The notes under the pieces are model-generated. The model did not search any database. It was not told where the DNA came from and saw nothing but the letters and a program-made list of their open reading frames with translations. Below, in pieces: positions 29,770 to 42,844 of a stretch of 64,000 nt of DNA. Position 1 is the stretch's first letter. Every line of letters begins with the position of its first letter. The stretch is from Hofstenia miamia. Lineage: Eukaryota > Xenacoelomorpha > Acoela. The stretch is from the NCBI GenBank assembly GCA_004352715.1, contig SCFE01000103.1, forward strand, positions 1,095,238-1,159,237, in the 5' to 3' direction. The position numbers and the translations under genes are program-made.

Positions 29770-32012
29770 CAAACTTTGAAGTAAAATCAAGTATAGCAAC
29801 TCGGGAAAATTCTGTTGCGTTGTACTTGCACTATGGACGACACGACTATTTTACCGAAATTTTGCAAGAAGTGCATATGTCAGTTACGGACCCCTACATT
29901 TCAAAGAATGCATAAAAACGATAACCAACCCATAGAGCTCTGCCAATTGCTCATAGAATAGTGCAAAAATTTTGGATTACTCATTTCCCTTACAAAAGAA
30001 ACAACATAAAATCTAGTGTTTGGTGCATATAGCATGATAAAATGGGATAATTTAATAGTTTACATATCTTATTTTATGACTTTGTATAGGTGTGTTAAAA
30101 TGTTTTTTATATGAGTCGACGTGGGTTGGGCCAGAATTCGAACAACTTTGTGCGTGTCGGGCAAAAATGCAAAAAATTCTATGTGAATAGGGTCGGGTCC
30201 CATTCCGTCGACACCTTTATAACTCTGGCAATGATATGATATATTGCACTTCCCTTTATGGAACCACGGAAGAATTACGCTAACTATTGCACCCTTTGTA
30301 AATAAACACCATTCTGATATTGTTTTGATAATTTCTGATAAATAAGACACACTCTATAACCATAATGACGCTCTATGGATAATTCATTTTAAAGCAAAAA
30401 TCAATTTTCTATCACGATCAAATGTGCATACTGGTGTAAAACTGAAACCGTTCGTTCAGCCTCTGCTCCAGAGTAGGGTACTGTTTAAGGAAGGACAATT
30501 CAACTCTAATTGATTGTTCGAAATTTTTACCTTTTTGATTTCCTGAAATCAATAATTTCATCTACACTAGATAATCTGTTAGCCTTATCTGAGCTTTGAG
30601 AAGATCTTCGTTTATCGAGGTAGTCTTGGAAGAAATTAAGGTGGTCTTTTAGAAAGGCAGAGTTTTGAAAGATGATGGAAAGTGGCATTTACTGCTCTTC
30701 CCATACTATAACACCACTGTTCACACTGCTCATCAGAGTTCTTGTTACACGAATAAAGGCTTCTTCTCATTTGTATAATTCAATAGTAAATAGTCAGTCG
30801 GAAAGGGTGGACCAAATTTGTTTTTAAAAGAAATATTAAGCACAGTTAACACGCTATATGTGGAAGCGGGTCAGGTTGACATGTAGATTGGACTGGTTCA
30901 GGGTGCTCGTCAAGCTGCAATTAAACAAATATATGAAATCCAAATATGAGCGCAAAAATTATATCACAATACTTTGCAAGCATTTATTGAGATCTTGTAT
31001 TAAGGGGAGTTTTTATTTGCTTACTCGGCCAGCTGTCACATAGGTGGAAGCGGTCCGAGTAGACCTGCATGTTGGGTATGGTCAATGTAATAGTAGTGTG
31101 GTAGGGTAAAGGCAGATTAGGAATTTTTGCTGACCGATTCCATCTGCATGACAGTGTAAGTCATTTTAAATAATAATTGTTCAGATAAAATTGATTTATT
31201 AAATAATAGTCACTATTTTCAAAATGCAACCAGAAACAGATCTGAAATTTCAAATTTCAACACATAATCATGAAAGGGGTCCATGAGAAAATATCTTTGT
31301 AAAAATTCAGATACCAAATTTATATTTTCCATCTATCTGCAAAATATAGGTTCATTCGTGTATCAATTGTGAATACCTTATAATATAAGTGTAAATATTA
31401 GCATTGTTTCATAATTAGAAAAAATGTGGAATTCCCATATAAAAAACTGTCTTATTTGGAAAGGACAGCCCCTTCGCATATGCTAAGAGTACTCTTCCAA
31501 TCTAGTCCTCATATATCATTATTTATATCATCACTGCTAGAAATGCATGTATTTGCTTATTCAAATTTTCATATATTCAACTTTCTACTGAATATGAATT
31601 GAATCAATGAGGTCTGATATGATGCAGTAGAAATAAATTTCGTTTTATTTAACACATATGAAATTAACTAGTTGAATTTCTTTTGGTGGGCTGGCGAAAT
31701 AGGGAATGTAAACAATGTTTGAGTTTAGGCATCGCAACCATTAAGTTGCTTGATATATTTCCAATATTTGCAAATACCTCTTAGCGCTTTGGAAATTAAT
31801 AAATCATGTAACGACGTTTAATCAATATATATATCCTAGATGAAATATGGTTTGTTCCAACTTCTTTACAATTTAATGCTTATTGATTATGATGACAGAG
31901 TGTATATAAGACTATCCCTAAATCTTTCATAAAATATACAAAATCACTGCAATCATATCACTCTAAATAGAAATATTAAAATATTAAAATAATTCTTTCG
32001 ATTTCTGAAGGC

Positions 32013-32055
<43 letters not shown>

Positions 32056-32322
32056 NGATATATTTCTGAAAAATTGGATACTTTATATTGCAAAATAAGT
32101 GACTCGTACCTCATCTACATACATTTGCATTTTTGACCAGACCAATTTGCAATTTTAGAAATTTTACCCAACCCAACCCACTATAAAGGTACTAAAAAGT
32201 CCTCAGCAATGACCCAACCCTACCTCGACCTAAGGGTCATTTAAACCATTTACACCCTTGTATTCAATTATTTTGAAGTGTTAAATATTTATCTTAAATT
32301 TAATATTCGTATATTTATATAC

Positions 32323-32355
<33 letters not shown>

Positions 32356-33550
32356 CTGTATATATATATATATATATACGCATACCCTATAAAAATAATA
32401 GTCAAGTTAATTGACAAAAGCTTGCAATCCAAATATAATTATCCAAATATTTTCAGTGACTATTCCAATATTATGACAAATGTAAACCTTAATAAAAGAC
32501 TCACAAATTTCAATGAAAAGTATCAAAAAAATGAAACACCTAAATTTTTTGTTAAACATCAACTGCAAATAATGAATCCTCTAAAATACAATAATTGTTG
32601 AAATTTTTAAGTATTTTCTTTAGTATCTGTTGCTCTTAAATATCTTTACACATAATATTTACATCTGCTCCTTCGAAAATAGTAAAAATTCTATATTTTT
32701 AAACTATTGTTTACTCTGAAGATAAATATTGAAAACTACTATTATTTCTTATAACAAATATTTTGGAAATCCTTATATATCATTTACGTGAATATGCAAG
32801 AGTTTAAAACACACGATAACTTGTAAATAATATGTTGCATATTGTTACAAATTCAACAGATAATTGCTATGCTTCTTTATGCATTTGAGGGTTAAATATG
32901 TTTTAAATTTCCATGTAATGCTCTGTTGATAATAAAGGTTTAACTTGTTTGATGTTGGACATTCGCTCAAGATAATCAATTAGAATATTCCCATAAAATA
33001 ATTAAAAAGCTTTATCAATAAATGAGTGTGCACTAATGTACACATTTTTAATTAAATCTTAAGTAACTATATTTCACAGCTAATGCATGGCAATTAGGAA
33101 ACATAGTGGATATTTATTCAGGTTGCATAAATATCACTTTTCCACACTCATTATCACTTGAGATTTTCAGCTATCCTATCATAAATTACAAGCAAGAGAA
33201 ATATTTTAATATTTAGTATTCCATAAGTTTAAGGGGATGTCTCAATGATCTACCTCTCTCAAATTTATCCCGAAACATATGAATCAATTTAATTAGCAAT
33301 TAATAGCATTTAGTATTCAGCGCGAATTTAGTAATATAATGACTGAAAATTAAGAAATATGGTAACTTAGGTGGATCTATATATGTGGGTGTAAAAGCTT
33401 TCAAACTATTAATTTTGTATATGAGATGGAAAATAAGAAATTGGTTCTCTAGAAAACACAAATCCCAACAATGTGATTGGTCAACTATATATTATGCATG
33501 TCTGCAAAAATCTATGATTAAATAAATTCTTACTTATTTAATGAAATTTC
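29770..33550. other. AT-rich stretch with scattered small repeats
   Basis: No gene is supported. Noted: a GTCGAC-bounded GGGTCGGG patch at 30115-30220; an imperfect direct repeat of GTGGAAGCGG at 30860 and 31044; TA arrays at 32017-32055 (ending in a single N) and 32325-32378; and an ACCCAACCC-rich patch at 32165-32245 that resembles one end of a hAT MITE. Confidence 0.45.
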
Positions 33551-33724
33551 AACATTTGTAATTAGCTTAGAAATACACATAAGTTCTCGAATAGGATATC
33601 AAAAGAACAATGGAACTTCTTCTGTAAAAATACTCTAAAAGTAGAGGTTCAACAAAGTTTTTAGCCTGCCCTTCAATAATTCAAAAACTTAAGAATGAAT
33701 TTGCATGAAATTTCCATATCGGAG

Positions 33725-34510
33725 ACAATGAGAAAACATTAATTAGGCTTTGAAGAATCAATTTGCTGCAGTTAAAACAAACTTTGACTGCATGCAAACG
33801 GCAAATTTTACCTTGTTTTTAACAAATGTTCACACTCTATCTGAAAAGCATTAATGTTCAATGCTGTTAATCCAATGTCACTTATTTTCGAGTGGAATTA
33901 CAGGATAAATGGATTTATAGTGGACAGATTAGTAGTGATGCAAACAGGTTCGACAAATACACCTGAATTTAAATTGACCAATGTTTAAAATATTACTGAT
34001 TACTCAGAAAAAAAACTTGTTAAGAGTATTTTTGTGAAGTTTATAGGTGATCGAAAACTTAATCTTCAGAAATATTGTTGCTGACGCTTCATTAGAAAAG
34101 ATTCAGCAGGAATGTGAATAATCACATAAAAATTTTTTGTAACAGTAATGAGGCTTAAACAATGCAAATCTCCCAATTGAATAGGTTCCAGTAAAAGAAA
34201 ACAATGTCTGATTCTATAATTGATTAAAAAGACTAATGTGATCAGTCATTGGAATGAGATATAGTGGAAAGGTTTAAAGTAATATCACATAGAAATATAT
34301 ATTAAGCTTAAAATAGCAACCTTGAATAAAAAGTTGTGATTTTGATTGATTAAGACTTAATTTATGATGGGTCCAATTTCATTTCATTTTATGAAAAACG
34401 TTGACCCGATCTAAATCAGAAAATCTAAAAGTTTAATAAATTGCCACAAAAATATTTTCGAAAACTCAGACAAAATTTTGATAGACGGGTCAAGTGTGTA
34501 ATAATAAACA
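33725..34510. repeat. Diverged 0.8-kb direct repeat, unit 1
   Basis: Aligns with 35265-36090 at an offset of about 1.55 kb. Strong blocks are TGATTTTGATTGATTAA, CTTAATTTATGATG, AAACGTTGACCCGATCTAAAT, AGTCTGATTCTATAATTGA and GTGATCAGTCATTG..ATGAG. Similarity is patchy elsewhere. No coding frame is shared, so it is an old tandem duplication or two copies of an unknown element. Confidence 0.6.
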
Positions 34511-34534
34511 CTAGTAAAACTTTAAATTGTAAGC

Positions 34535-34860
34535 ACACCGCACCCGCATGTCTGTTTGAAAAATTCACCCGCACCCGCAATGCACCCGTCCTTTTCCAAA
34601 TGTTGCCTGCGGATTACTGAGTAATTTAGCCAAAAAATGTCAATCACCGAATTGACGCCCTATGAATTTTGCTTAATTGAGTAAATGATGTCAAAATTGT
34701 TATATTATGTAGATTTCGTAGTATAATTAATATTGTATTCGTTTAGTATTAATAAAGTAGAAATGTAAGCGGCACACCACCGTAACCCGCGTGGCATTTG
34801 AAATTCCGTACTCGCACAGCACCGCATTCGCTCGGGTGAACCTGCACCCGCGTCCATCTT
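34535..34860. mobile_element. Possible MITE with CACCCGCACCCGC repeats
   Basis: GC-rich clusters at 34538-34595 (CACCCGCACCCGC) and 34770-34855 (CACCGCATTCGCTCGGGTG) bracket AT-rich DNA, an arrangement typical of subterminal repeats of non-autonomous hAT elements. I could not find a convincing target duplication. Confidence 0.35.
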
Positions 34861-35264
34861 TAATGTAGGCTCAAAGTGGTCATTGTGACAAGGACTAGTG
34901 ATAAAATGATCAGTGCCAATTCACATGATCAAGCTGTTCATATCAAATTCTTTCATATTGTTTAAAATTTTAGAAAATGCTTAGCGGACTTACTATTTAC
35001 TCAACATTGAAAAAATTTGACTGTGATCGATTTGCCTTAAAAAATTCACTGAAGTATAATTATACAAAAAAATATCGCTGCAGAGAAGTACAAAAACCTA
35101 TATTACATATAAAATAAATCATGCATTACACTTCAACAAGCTAAAATGAAATTATGTGATGGTAACCTGAAATGGTAAAAAGATACAGTGAAGCCTTAAA
35201 TTTCGAATTGAAAGAGATTCCTGAATAATCTCCTGAAAGTACTCGTTAACATTGCTTTCTGAAG

Positions 35265-36090
35265 TGAGAGTAATGCAGGCGTCAAAAAAATCCATTTGCA
35301 GGAGTTAAAATAGTCTTGACTCCATGCAAACTCCAAATTCGGCATTTTTTGACAAATTTTTACATCCTCTGTCTGAAGACATCTTAAAAGGCACAAAAAT
35401 TCTAATAGGAAGTCTGTTAGTTCAATATTGCATACCAGAGTCCAGAATTACACTGCAGCCCTTGATTTATAGGTACCTAACAGATCGTGAATTTAACTGA
35501 CCTTTCCGACATGTAGCAATATTCAAAATACTACCCGAAATATAATGATTACCAAGACAAAACACGCCAAATAATTTTTTGTGAGATGTCCATGCAAACA
35601 AGTGCAAATTCTATTATTATCAAATATCAAATACATAACCATTTCAATCTTTAGAAATAACATGTACTTTTGGTGAAAAAGGATTGTGTGTAATCAAAAA
35701 ATTTTTTTGTTGCTGTACGGAGCATCAACAACCGCATCTAATTAATATTTGCTAATTGAATGCTTTCTAGTAAATAAAAACAAAGTCTGATTCTATAATT
35801 GAACAAAAAGATGAATGTGATCAATCATTGAAATGAGGTATGGGAAAAAGTAATCTCGCCTAAAAATAGGCTTGCTAATATTAATATCAAAATAGCAAAT
35901 TGGAATAGAAAACTGTGATTTTGATTGATTAACACTTAATTTATGATGAGTTATATGTGATTTCATTTTATAAGAAACGTTGACCCGATCTAAATAAAAA
36001 ATTTTAGCAGTTAAATAAAATCATTACGAATAATATTTTCAAAAACTAAGACAAAAAAAATTGGCAATACCAGCCCAGTGTGTAACAATA
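35265..36090. repeat. Diverged 0.8-kb direct repeat, unit 2
   Basis: Partner of 33725-34510. It includes the block CATTTGCAGGAGTTAAAATAG, equivalent to the AATTTGCTGCAGTTAAAACA block of unit 1, and ends with AGTGTGTAACAATA as unit 1 ends with AGTGTGTAATAATA. A (TA)n tract follows at 36160-36194. Confidence 0.6.
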
Positions 36091-36158
36091 GAGAGTAGTG
36101 ATACTTTGTATTTTGCAAACTGCTTTTCCCTAGATGAAGCGAATATAATTGCAGCAAC

Positions 36159-36197
<39 letters not shown>

Positions 36198-36651
36198 TTG
36201 CAATATGTAAACATAAAAATTATATTTTATGTTGATTGTATGGTATAACTACATTTAATGAATTGTTCTCAGACGTTGGTTTCTCTATTTAGGTGATTGA
36301 AGATTTCTGGAGTGATTTTCGCGACTCTGAATCAAACTTTTTTACATTTAATAAAGAAATTATTGCTGTTGAGGCAATTTCAGAAGCCATTGCCAGAAGA
36401 GTTAAGCTTTATTGCTGTTGAATCAATTTTAGAAGCCATTGACAGAATAGTTAAGCTTTCTCACTGTCTCAATTGTTGCTATAATATCAACTGCATTAGC
36501 ATTATACAGATAGCATTCCCATTGAATGTCAGAATTTTGTACGTAAACTCAAAAGTAATGCATATTGCATTGTAATATATATTTTGTTTTGATATTTAAT
36601 TTACAAAACATTTTTGAACATTAGTACAATTTAAGATTGTGTGTATATAGG

Positions 36652-36851
36652 ATTAAATTTCAAAGAAATCAATTAATTTTTGGTATCTACACAAACATTT
36701 AGAAGAAAATAGGTAAAATATTTTCGATATCTTCTCTAAATGCAAATTATCTAAAATTAAATTTCAAAGAAATCAATTAATTTTTGGTATCTACACAAAC
36801 ATTTAGAAGAAAATAGGTAAAATATTTTCGATATCTTCTCTAAATGCAAAT
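36652..36851. repeat. 104-bp tandem duplication
   Basis: ATTAAATTTCAAAGAAATCA... begins at 36652 and again at 36756 with near-perfect identity over about 95 bases. The second copy runs into the ACCTA-rich foldback tract. Confidence 0.85.
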
Positions 36852-37125
36852 ACCTAAAAAAATCACCTAGATTATTAGGTAAAATACCTAGAATTGAGAC
36901 ACCTAAAAAATCACCTTGTGAAAAATGCATACCTAGATTTTAGGTAAATTACCTAGAACAGAGACACATAAAATTTAGGAAAAATACCTAGAATATTTTT
37001 GGTATTCTCCCTAAATATTAGGGTGTCCCAATTTTAGGTATTTTACCTAAAATCTAGGTGGGCCTTTTTTACCTAAAAATCTAGGTGTTATTTTAGGTGT
37101 TTTACCTAGAAAATTTTAAGAGTGT
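36848..37125. repeat. Foldback tract of interleaved ACCTAAAA / TTTTAGGT motifs
   Basis: About 280 bp in which ACCTA[AG]A and its complement TTTAGGT recur some twenty times in both orientations, for example CCTAGATTTTAGGTAAATTACCTAG and TTTTAGGTATTTTACCTAAAATCTAGG-type strings. The left half is broadly complementary to the right half (ends CCTAAAAAAATCACCTAGAT and ATCTAGGTGTTATTTTAGG). It could form extensive hairpins. It may be a foldback transposon; no target duplication was identified. Confidence 0.7.
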
Positions 37126-37129
37126 AGGC

Positions 37130-38590
37130 TTAGGGATTTTTTATCATTTAGCTTTCCTACCAATCGATCCTATGAATAACCTTAGGCTAACCAACTGTTT
37201 TAGATCCAAATTCTTACGGTATTATAATAAACCTTATTATACATACGAGGTGCCTATGAGCCCCAGCATTTATTACATGTGTAAAGTGATTAGTAACTTA
37301 ATAACCCTTTGTACTGACTTATCCATTGGACTAAAAAATGTTCTGTTTCTGCTGGCGGCATTGATTGTTCTCATGTACTCTGTAGGATTGTCACGTATTT
37401 ATTTAAAAGTAAGGTTATTTATATGTAGGGATTATAACAAGCTAAAGCAGTCCGGTTGTGCACTTCCTCTTTCTAGTCTAGAAATACTCCAATTTTGTTA
37501 GGAAATTGGATACAATTTCAAGCATTTACCCACTATCACTATTACTACTTTTGGCTAAACACAATGAAATAATTAAAATTTATGAAAAATCCTGCTGGGC
37601 ATTGACAATCTCCAGAAATTGAATATTTGCAATTTTGTAGTCAGTACAAGATGGTGAAGTCTTCACAATTGTTTGAATTTTTTAATTTAAGAATTCAATA
37701 CTTTTAACCAGCCATAGTACTAAATTATTCACTTAGCATTATATACTGTATTGGATGTCCTTTAAAAATATTTCTACATCCACAACTGAATTGCGGCCTT
37801 TCAGTGAATTCTACTTTAAATCTACAGGCCGCATATATGGGTGGGTTTAAGTATATTCAGTGGAATTGGTTTAACTCAATTTATCATACATAGACGATGC
37901 AGCCAATATTTTAAAATTTTGAGTGCAGTCTTACATTATCCAACATTATTTGTTATGTGCATTCAACCACTTCACTTAGGCTTAACAGTTTGGTTTATTT
38001 AAACATGGATGTCACAATAACTATATCCATAATTTAAAAAACTCTCATCAAAAAATTGATAGGTTTTTATTTATGGTAATAGTTCTTTACAGAGCATTTT
38101 TCATTTTAACTTTGCGTTAATATACATTTCAAATGAGAAATAATTTATACTGTTAGATGATTAAATTTACAAAGACAGTGTTTTAATTTGTCCATATGAA
38201 ATAACGGTACATTTTTTTCAGCAAAAATAAATTTACAATAGGAAAATACATTGTACTATCTATAGATATAGTACCTAAGTAGTAATACATGGTACCATTT
38301 CATTACACTTTTTTCTGATTGGATGAGTGATGGGGTCCATTTCATTACACTTTTCATTGATTGGTTGAGAGGGTTGTTATGTATTGTTCAAATGTCAAAA
38401 ATATGTCCATTTGTAGAGATTCATATCTCCCAAAAATGAAATCCAAATCAATTTAAAAATTAATTAAAGCATTTTCAAATCATATAAAACTAGAATTTTT
38501 CACAATTTGGATTATTACAATCATAAATTGTTTATTAATACAAAACATTTAAAAATAACAAATAACTTATTTTATTTTACATTTAAAAAA
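37130..38590. other. AT-rich stretch, no gene supported
   Basis: An open frame at 37097-37501 has two hydrophobic runs but no known motif and starts inside the foldback tract, so I do not call it. At 38295-38370 a 42-bp motif CCATTTCATTACACTTTT...GATTGG is tandemly repeated twice. Confidence 0.4.
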
Positions 38591-38601
38591 ATTGTTTATA
38601 C

Positions 38602-39173
38602 TTAAATTTCATCTGTGTCTTTGATATTAAGAGTTAAATAAATACTGCTAGTATCATTGAAATGAATGAACTCACCATTCAGTGTATGGAAGCTAATTGT
38701 AATTCTATTGATGAATGGCTTTGAAGTTGGTTTATAAATTATATGAGTCTTTTCATAATTGATGAATGGCTGATCATTTACACTATATACTGTGAATAAG
38801 GGTATTTGATCCAATAACAGGATGCTACCACTGATAATGTTGACAAATAACTATATCAGTATAAATTAAAATATTATGCAGTCCATTTAANNNNNNNNNN
38901 NNNNNNNNNNNTATATATATATCTTTAAACTTTATTTTTTATAACTATGAATTGAAGTTTTTGAGGTCTTGAAAGTCTTATTGGATAATTGAGATTTTCT
39001 AGTGCTTTACTAAAGAGTATGAGTTTATTCTTTGCATACAGTGTACCGCATGTTGTGGGAAGCAGGTTTGACCACATCAAATAGTACAATGCATCTCGTA
39101 TGCTAGCATTTTTCGTTTTGTTAGTGTACAATTGATAAATTTCTTTAAAAAAAATTGTAAAAATATTTAACAA
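38602..39173 (-). pseudogene. Unclassified coding-like fragments split by a short gap
   Basis: Two minus-strand frames: 38925-39173 (82 codons) and 38602-38814 (70 codons), separated by a 21-N gap (38891-38911). The second contains PFINRITISFHTLNGEFIHF and SIYLTLNIKD before the stop. A similar pattern ('f.r.I.i.i.d.nG..idf......l.Lhi') occurs in predicted capsid-like proteins carried by large Maverick/Polinton-type elements in invertebrates, so this could be a remnant of such an element. The match is from pattern memory over about 40 residues only. The first frame is not recognised. No polymerase, integrase or inverted ends were seen nearby. Confidence 0.3.
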
Positions 39174-39199
39174 ATATTTAGCAAATTCTTTGGAACCAA

Positions 39200-41080
39200 A
39201 CTGTTATCCCTAAATTTGAATTTTCGTCACCAAATTTTCTATATAGATTAACTAGGGTAACAAATATTATTGTTTCAAAAAATAAGGCAAAATGTATTGT
39301 AGAATAGCAGTGGGGATTCCATTAAATATTTTGAGGGATTTGTAAAAGTGTCATATAATTCTTCAATTAACCTATTTATGTAGGCTTATAATAGATTTAA
39401 AAAAATGCATTTAATATATCCCATAGAAAAGGTAAATTTTTACACAAAATACATCAAAAGACCTGATAAACTGTTAATCGCTTTATGACCTCATAAACAA
39501 ATTCATTTCAATATTCTAGATTTATTCTCATAGATTTGAAAGAAATTTCTATACACAGCGGAGTCGTTTGCTTTGCTGCGAGACACTGCGTATTCTCCTC
39601 GGCTAATATATAATTGCCGAAATCAAAAATTCACATGCAATAGAAAAGAGCATCTATAAATGGGTAATCTATATGGATATTCTTATGAAATTGCGAAAGT
39701 GTTTTGCAACTAATCCTCAGTAAACACAATGCATTTTCGCTGTCAAAGTAATAAACGCACTACAAATCCTAACAGGAACGCAAGATTTCATGGTCGCCAA
39801 TTTACATTGTTGCACCATTGGGGATAGCTCCATTCATTTGTTAATAGCGTTGCCTCATAAATATTGCTTTGAATCCAATAAAGGTTGAGTTAAACGCCAG
39901 TCTTAGATTTCTGCGTCAAAATTCGCATGTTTGAAGTTACGTTTGAAAGAATTGAATTATATATATATAACTGTGTCCAACATGCATGTAACGATTTTCT
40001 TAGATGCACCTCAGGGTAAATGTAAAATAGGCCTTTCGAATCAGAATTACATTTGCTCACTTAGGCCTATAGAATCCAAAATATTTTATCCAAAGAGTTC
40101 AAAACTTTAGCCACACACACAAGAAATGGACATCGGCTGAACTATTGGAAAAATAGGTCAAAATTTAAAGAATAACTTAATATTATGCACCAGGGCACAC
40201 AGCCACTCCACTGCAGTGAAAATCATATATTATATAATAGATTTTAGTACGCGTTCAGTTATCCAACATTGGAATTTCAAACGGAAAATTAAAGATAATT
40301 TTCTTGATAAGGATCCAAAACTTTCGGCCCATGCTAATATCTAGTATTCACGTATACACAAGCATTGAAATTTCGATTTAGTTTTAGAACATTATTCAAT
40401 TCGCAGTAAATCTATTATAATGATTGTAACATTTTATTTTACATTTATGTTTTCATAAGAAATGCTTAACTAAGATAACCTTTATTTGTATCTGGAAGCT
40501 TAACCGTCCACAAATTATACGTAAGAAGTAGCATTTGTACCAACATATCATCATGAGTTCACATGTAGTTTATCTTAGAAGGACCTTGTTTCTATGTAAG
40601 AATTCTTTTGTTCAAACAAATACATTGGGGGTTAACAGCCGAGATTGATAATATAACATTCATTATTAAAATAAGTAATGGTCGGATAACAAACTATAGA
40701 AATAAAGCAAACTTGAGTAATTGATCATCAGAATGATTTTCACGAAAATACTAAAATTTGAAAAATTAATTCTATATGTATTCTTTCATATTAATTCTTT
40801 TTATACAATTATTCTTATAATAAATTTACAAACCGATATATATATATATATATATATATAATGTTCTCTGATTTTTCCTATTAAATATTAAAAAAAATGC
40901 CATTACTGAATGTACGTAAACAATAGATAAATTTAGAATAACAAGCCATAGACTGAAAATGTTGAAGACACAAATTCTATGTTACATGCATTTTTTCCTT
41001 GCTACGATGACAAATCATTCTTAGAAGTTCCTTCTAGAATCCAAATTTCTTGAAAATAGTTCCACTTTTATACTTAATGA
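39200..41080. other. AT-rich stretch, no gene supported
   Basis: No protein frame, RNA or transposon end recognised. A short (TA)n lies at 40837-40860. Confidence 0.45.
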
Positions 41081-41089
41081 ACACCATTA

Positions 41090-41393
41090 GAGAAGTGATC
41101 CAAATTCAATACGTTGACAAGTGAAAATTCACCGTAAACAACAATTCTAGCTTCAAATGCCTGCATACGCTTAATAAATTAATTTGCATATATATATTTG
41201 AAGAAATGTGCAGAACCTAAATGTGTCAAAGTTATTTGTAATAAAATTTGCGGAAAAAACACGCCTTTAACGTAAACATCAGCTTTAGCGAATTTATTTT
41301 GAGTGTAAGTTAACGATTTAGTTTACGGTCATGTTAACGTAAAACACCATTTGTTAACGGTGTTGTTAACGTATTGAATTTGGATCACTTCCC
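41090..41393. mobile_element. MITE with 29-bp inverted repeats and TTA target duplication
   Basis: The ends at 41090-41118 and 41365-41393 are inverted copies matching at 27 of 29 positions (GAAGTGATCCAAATTCAATA in both). TTA flanks each side (41087-41089 and 41394-41396). A 3-bp TTA/TWA duplication points to the PIF/Harbinger superfamily. The interior is non-coding and rich in TTAACG repeats, including GTTAACGGTGTTGTTAACG near the right end. Confidence 0.75.
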
Positions 41394-42444
41394 TTAGCCA
41401 ATCACAAAAATGCGGACGACACTAATGCAACAAATCCGAGAGCAGCTATGTAAAGTTTCTCAATATCTCCTTTTAAGCAGCACGACATAATTCCTTATTT
41501 AATTTGATAGCTAATCACTCCTTGTTAAAAGTTCTTAGACTATTATCATTAGAGAAGGTCCTTCCATATATAGTTTCACAATGTGTAGATATTTGGGTCG
41601 TATTATCATTGTATAAGTAAAGATGAAAGACATAAATGATTATTCTAATAATAGAGGTTGTGCCACCAGAGCAGTCCAAGTTTAGCCTTATTGTATTAGA
41701 AGGCATAATACAGATAAGTTGTTCAGCAGCAATAGAAACACATTATTGATGATTTTGTTATAACTAAGGATTGCTGAATTGAGTTATGGTGGAAGTGGGG
41801 AGAGCAAAGTGGGCAGTTGGCCTCAATAATATCAAAATTCAAAGACCTTCTACAAATTTGTAAATTAAACAGTAAGAGTCCTCTTAATTAGTCAATATGC
41901 CGAGTAGCAAATGTAATTTGTTCCTCTAACTAAAATTAAGCCTATCTCGGAAGGGCATTTTTCACTTTTAAAACCGAGGGGTGCTACGACAACATCCCCA
42001 CATAAAGTCAATTCTATTCATTACAAAGCAGCGCAACTTTCTAGGACTAGCTTTCATAGACCTGAGTACCAAGAGTACAAAAAATTGGTTGTTCTGGCAC
42101 TTTGATGTCATAATGGGCATTTACGTCAGCCAATTGACTGCAATACCAAAACTTTTGAAAAAATTTGTTCCACGACACCAACAGCACTGAAATTTGGCAG
42201 AGTAGTGACCAATGATAAATTGAACATATTAGGGTAATGATTCAATATTTTCCAGACCTGATGTAGTAAAGCAAATTTATCAATGAAGATTAACATGAAA
42301 ATACTTGAAAATTAATGAAAGCATGATTTTTATATTTAAATATTTGTCTTTCTAACAATATTTTAGCGCTAAAGCTTCTTTCATATTAGAGATGTAACAG
42401 AGTTTATGAAGGGGTGTTCCTTCTCTCCCTGACCGAGATAAGGC

Positions 42445-42670
42445 CAGGGGCACCTAGGTTTTTCTGACGGGGGGTATCATTATCATTACCCAATGAGGGG
42501 CGAAGCCACGCTAAAATTTTTGAAAATATCGAGAAAATAGACCCTCAAAAATGCATTTCACAATCCTAGATTTTAAATTTTTTCAATTTTTTATTTAATC
42601 AAGTCAAAATCAAATTTGGAAATCAGACGGGGGGGACATTCCACCATGTCCCCCCTTGCGTACGCCACTG
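42445..42670. mobile_element. hAT-type MITE, 226 bp, CAGTGGCG family
   Basis: Left end CAGGGGCACCTAGG and right end, inverted, CAGTGGCGTACGCAAGG. Flanks GATAAGGC (42437-42444) and GATAGGGC (42671-42678) match at 7 of 8 positions. Long C/G runs beside both ends (GACGGGGGG, CCCCCC). Non-coding. Related to 22225-23990 and 47417-47563. Confidence 0.75.
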
Positions 42671-42844
42671 GATAGGGCTAAGGTATTGAAAATTTGTCAT
42701 ATGACTATATGTTTGTCTGAATACACAAATTTTGAATGGAAATTTATGAACTAAACATTGTGCTGTGCAAAAGTTTATTTTCAAAAGCAAAATTAAACTA
42801 CTCCAAGATTTTTGAAATTCTATATAGCTCAAAAACTATTAACG

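Noticed and set aside
30069-30350. 93-codon minus-strand frame
   Set aside because: No motif; it overlaps a GTCGAC/GGGTCGGG patch that looks like transposon-derived non-coding DNA.
37097-37501. 134-codon frame with hydrophobic segments
   Set aside because: It begins in the ACCTA foldback tract, has no known motif, and hydrophobic frames are common by chance in AT-rich DNA.
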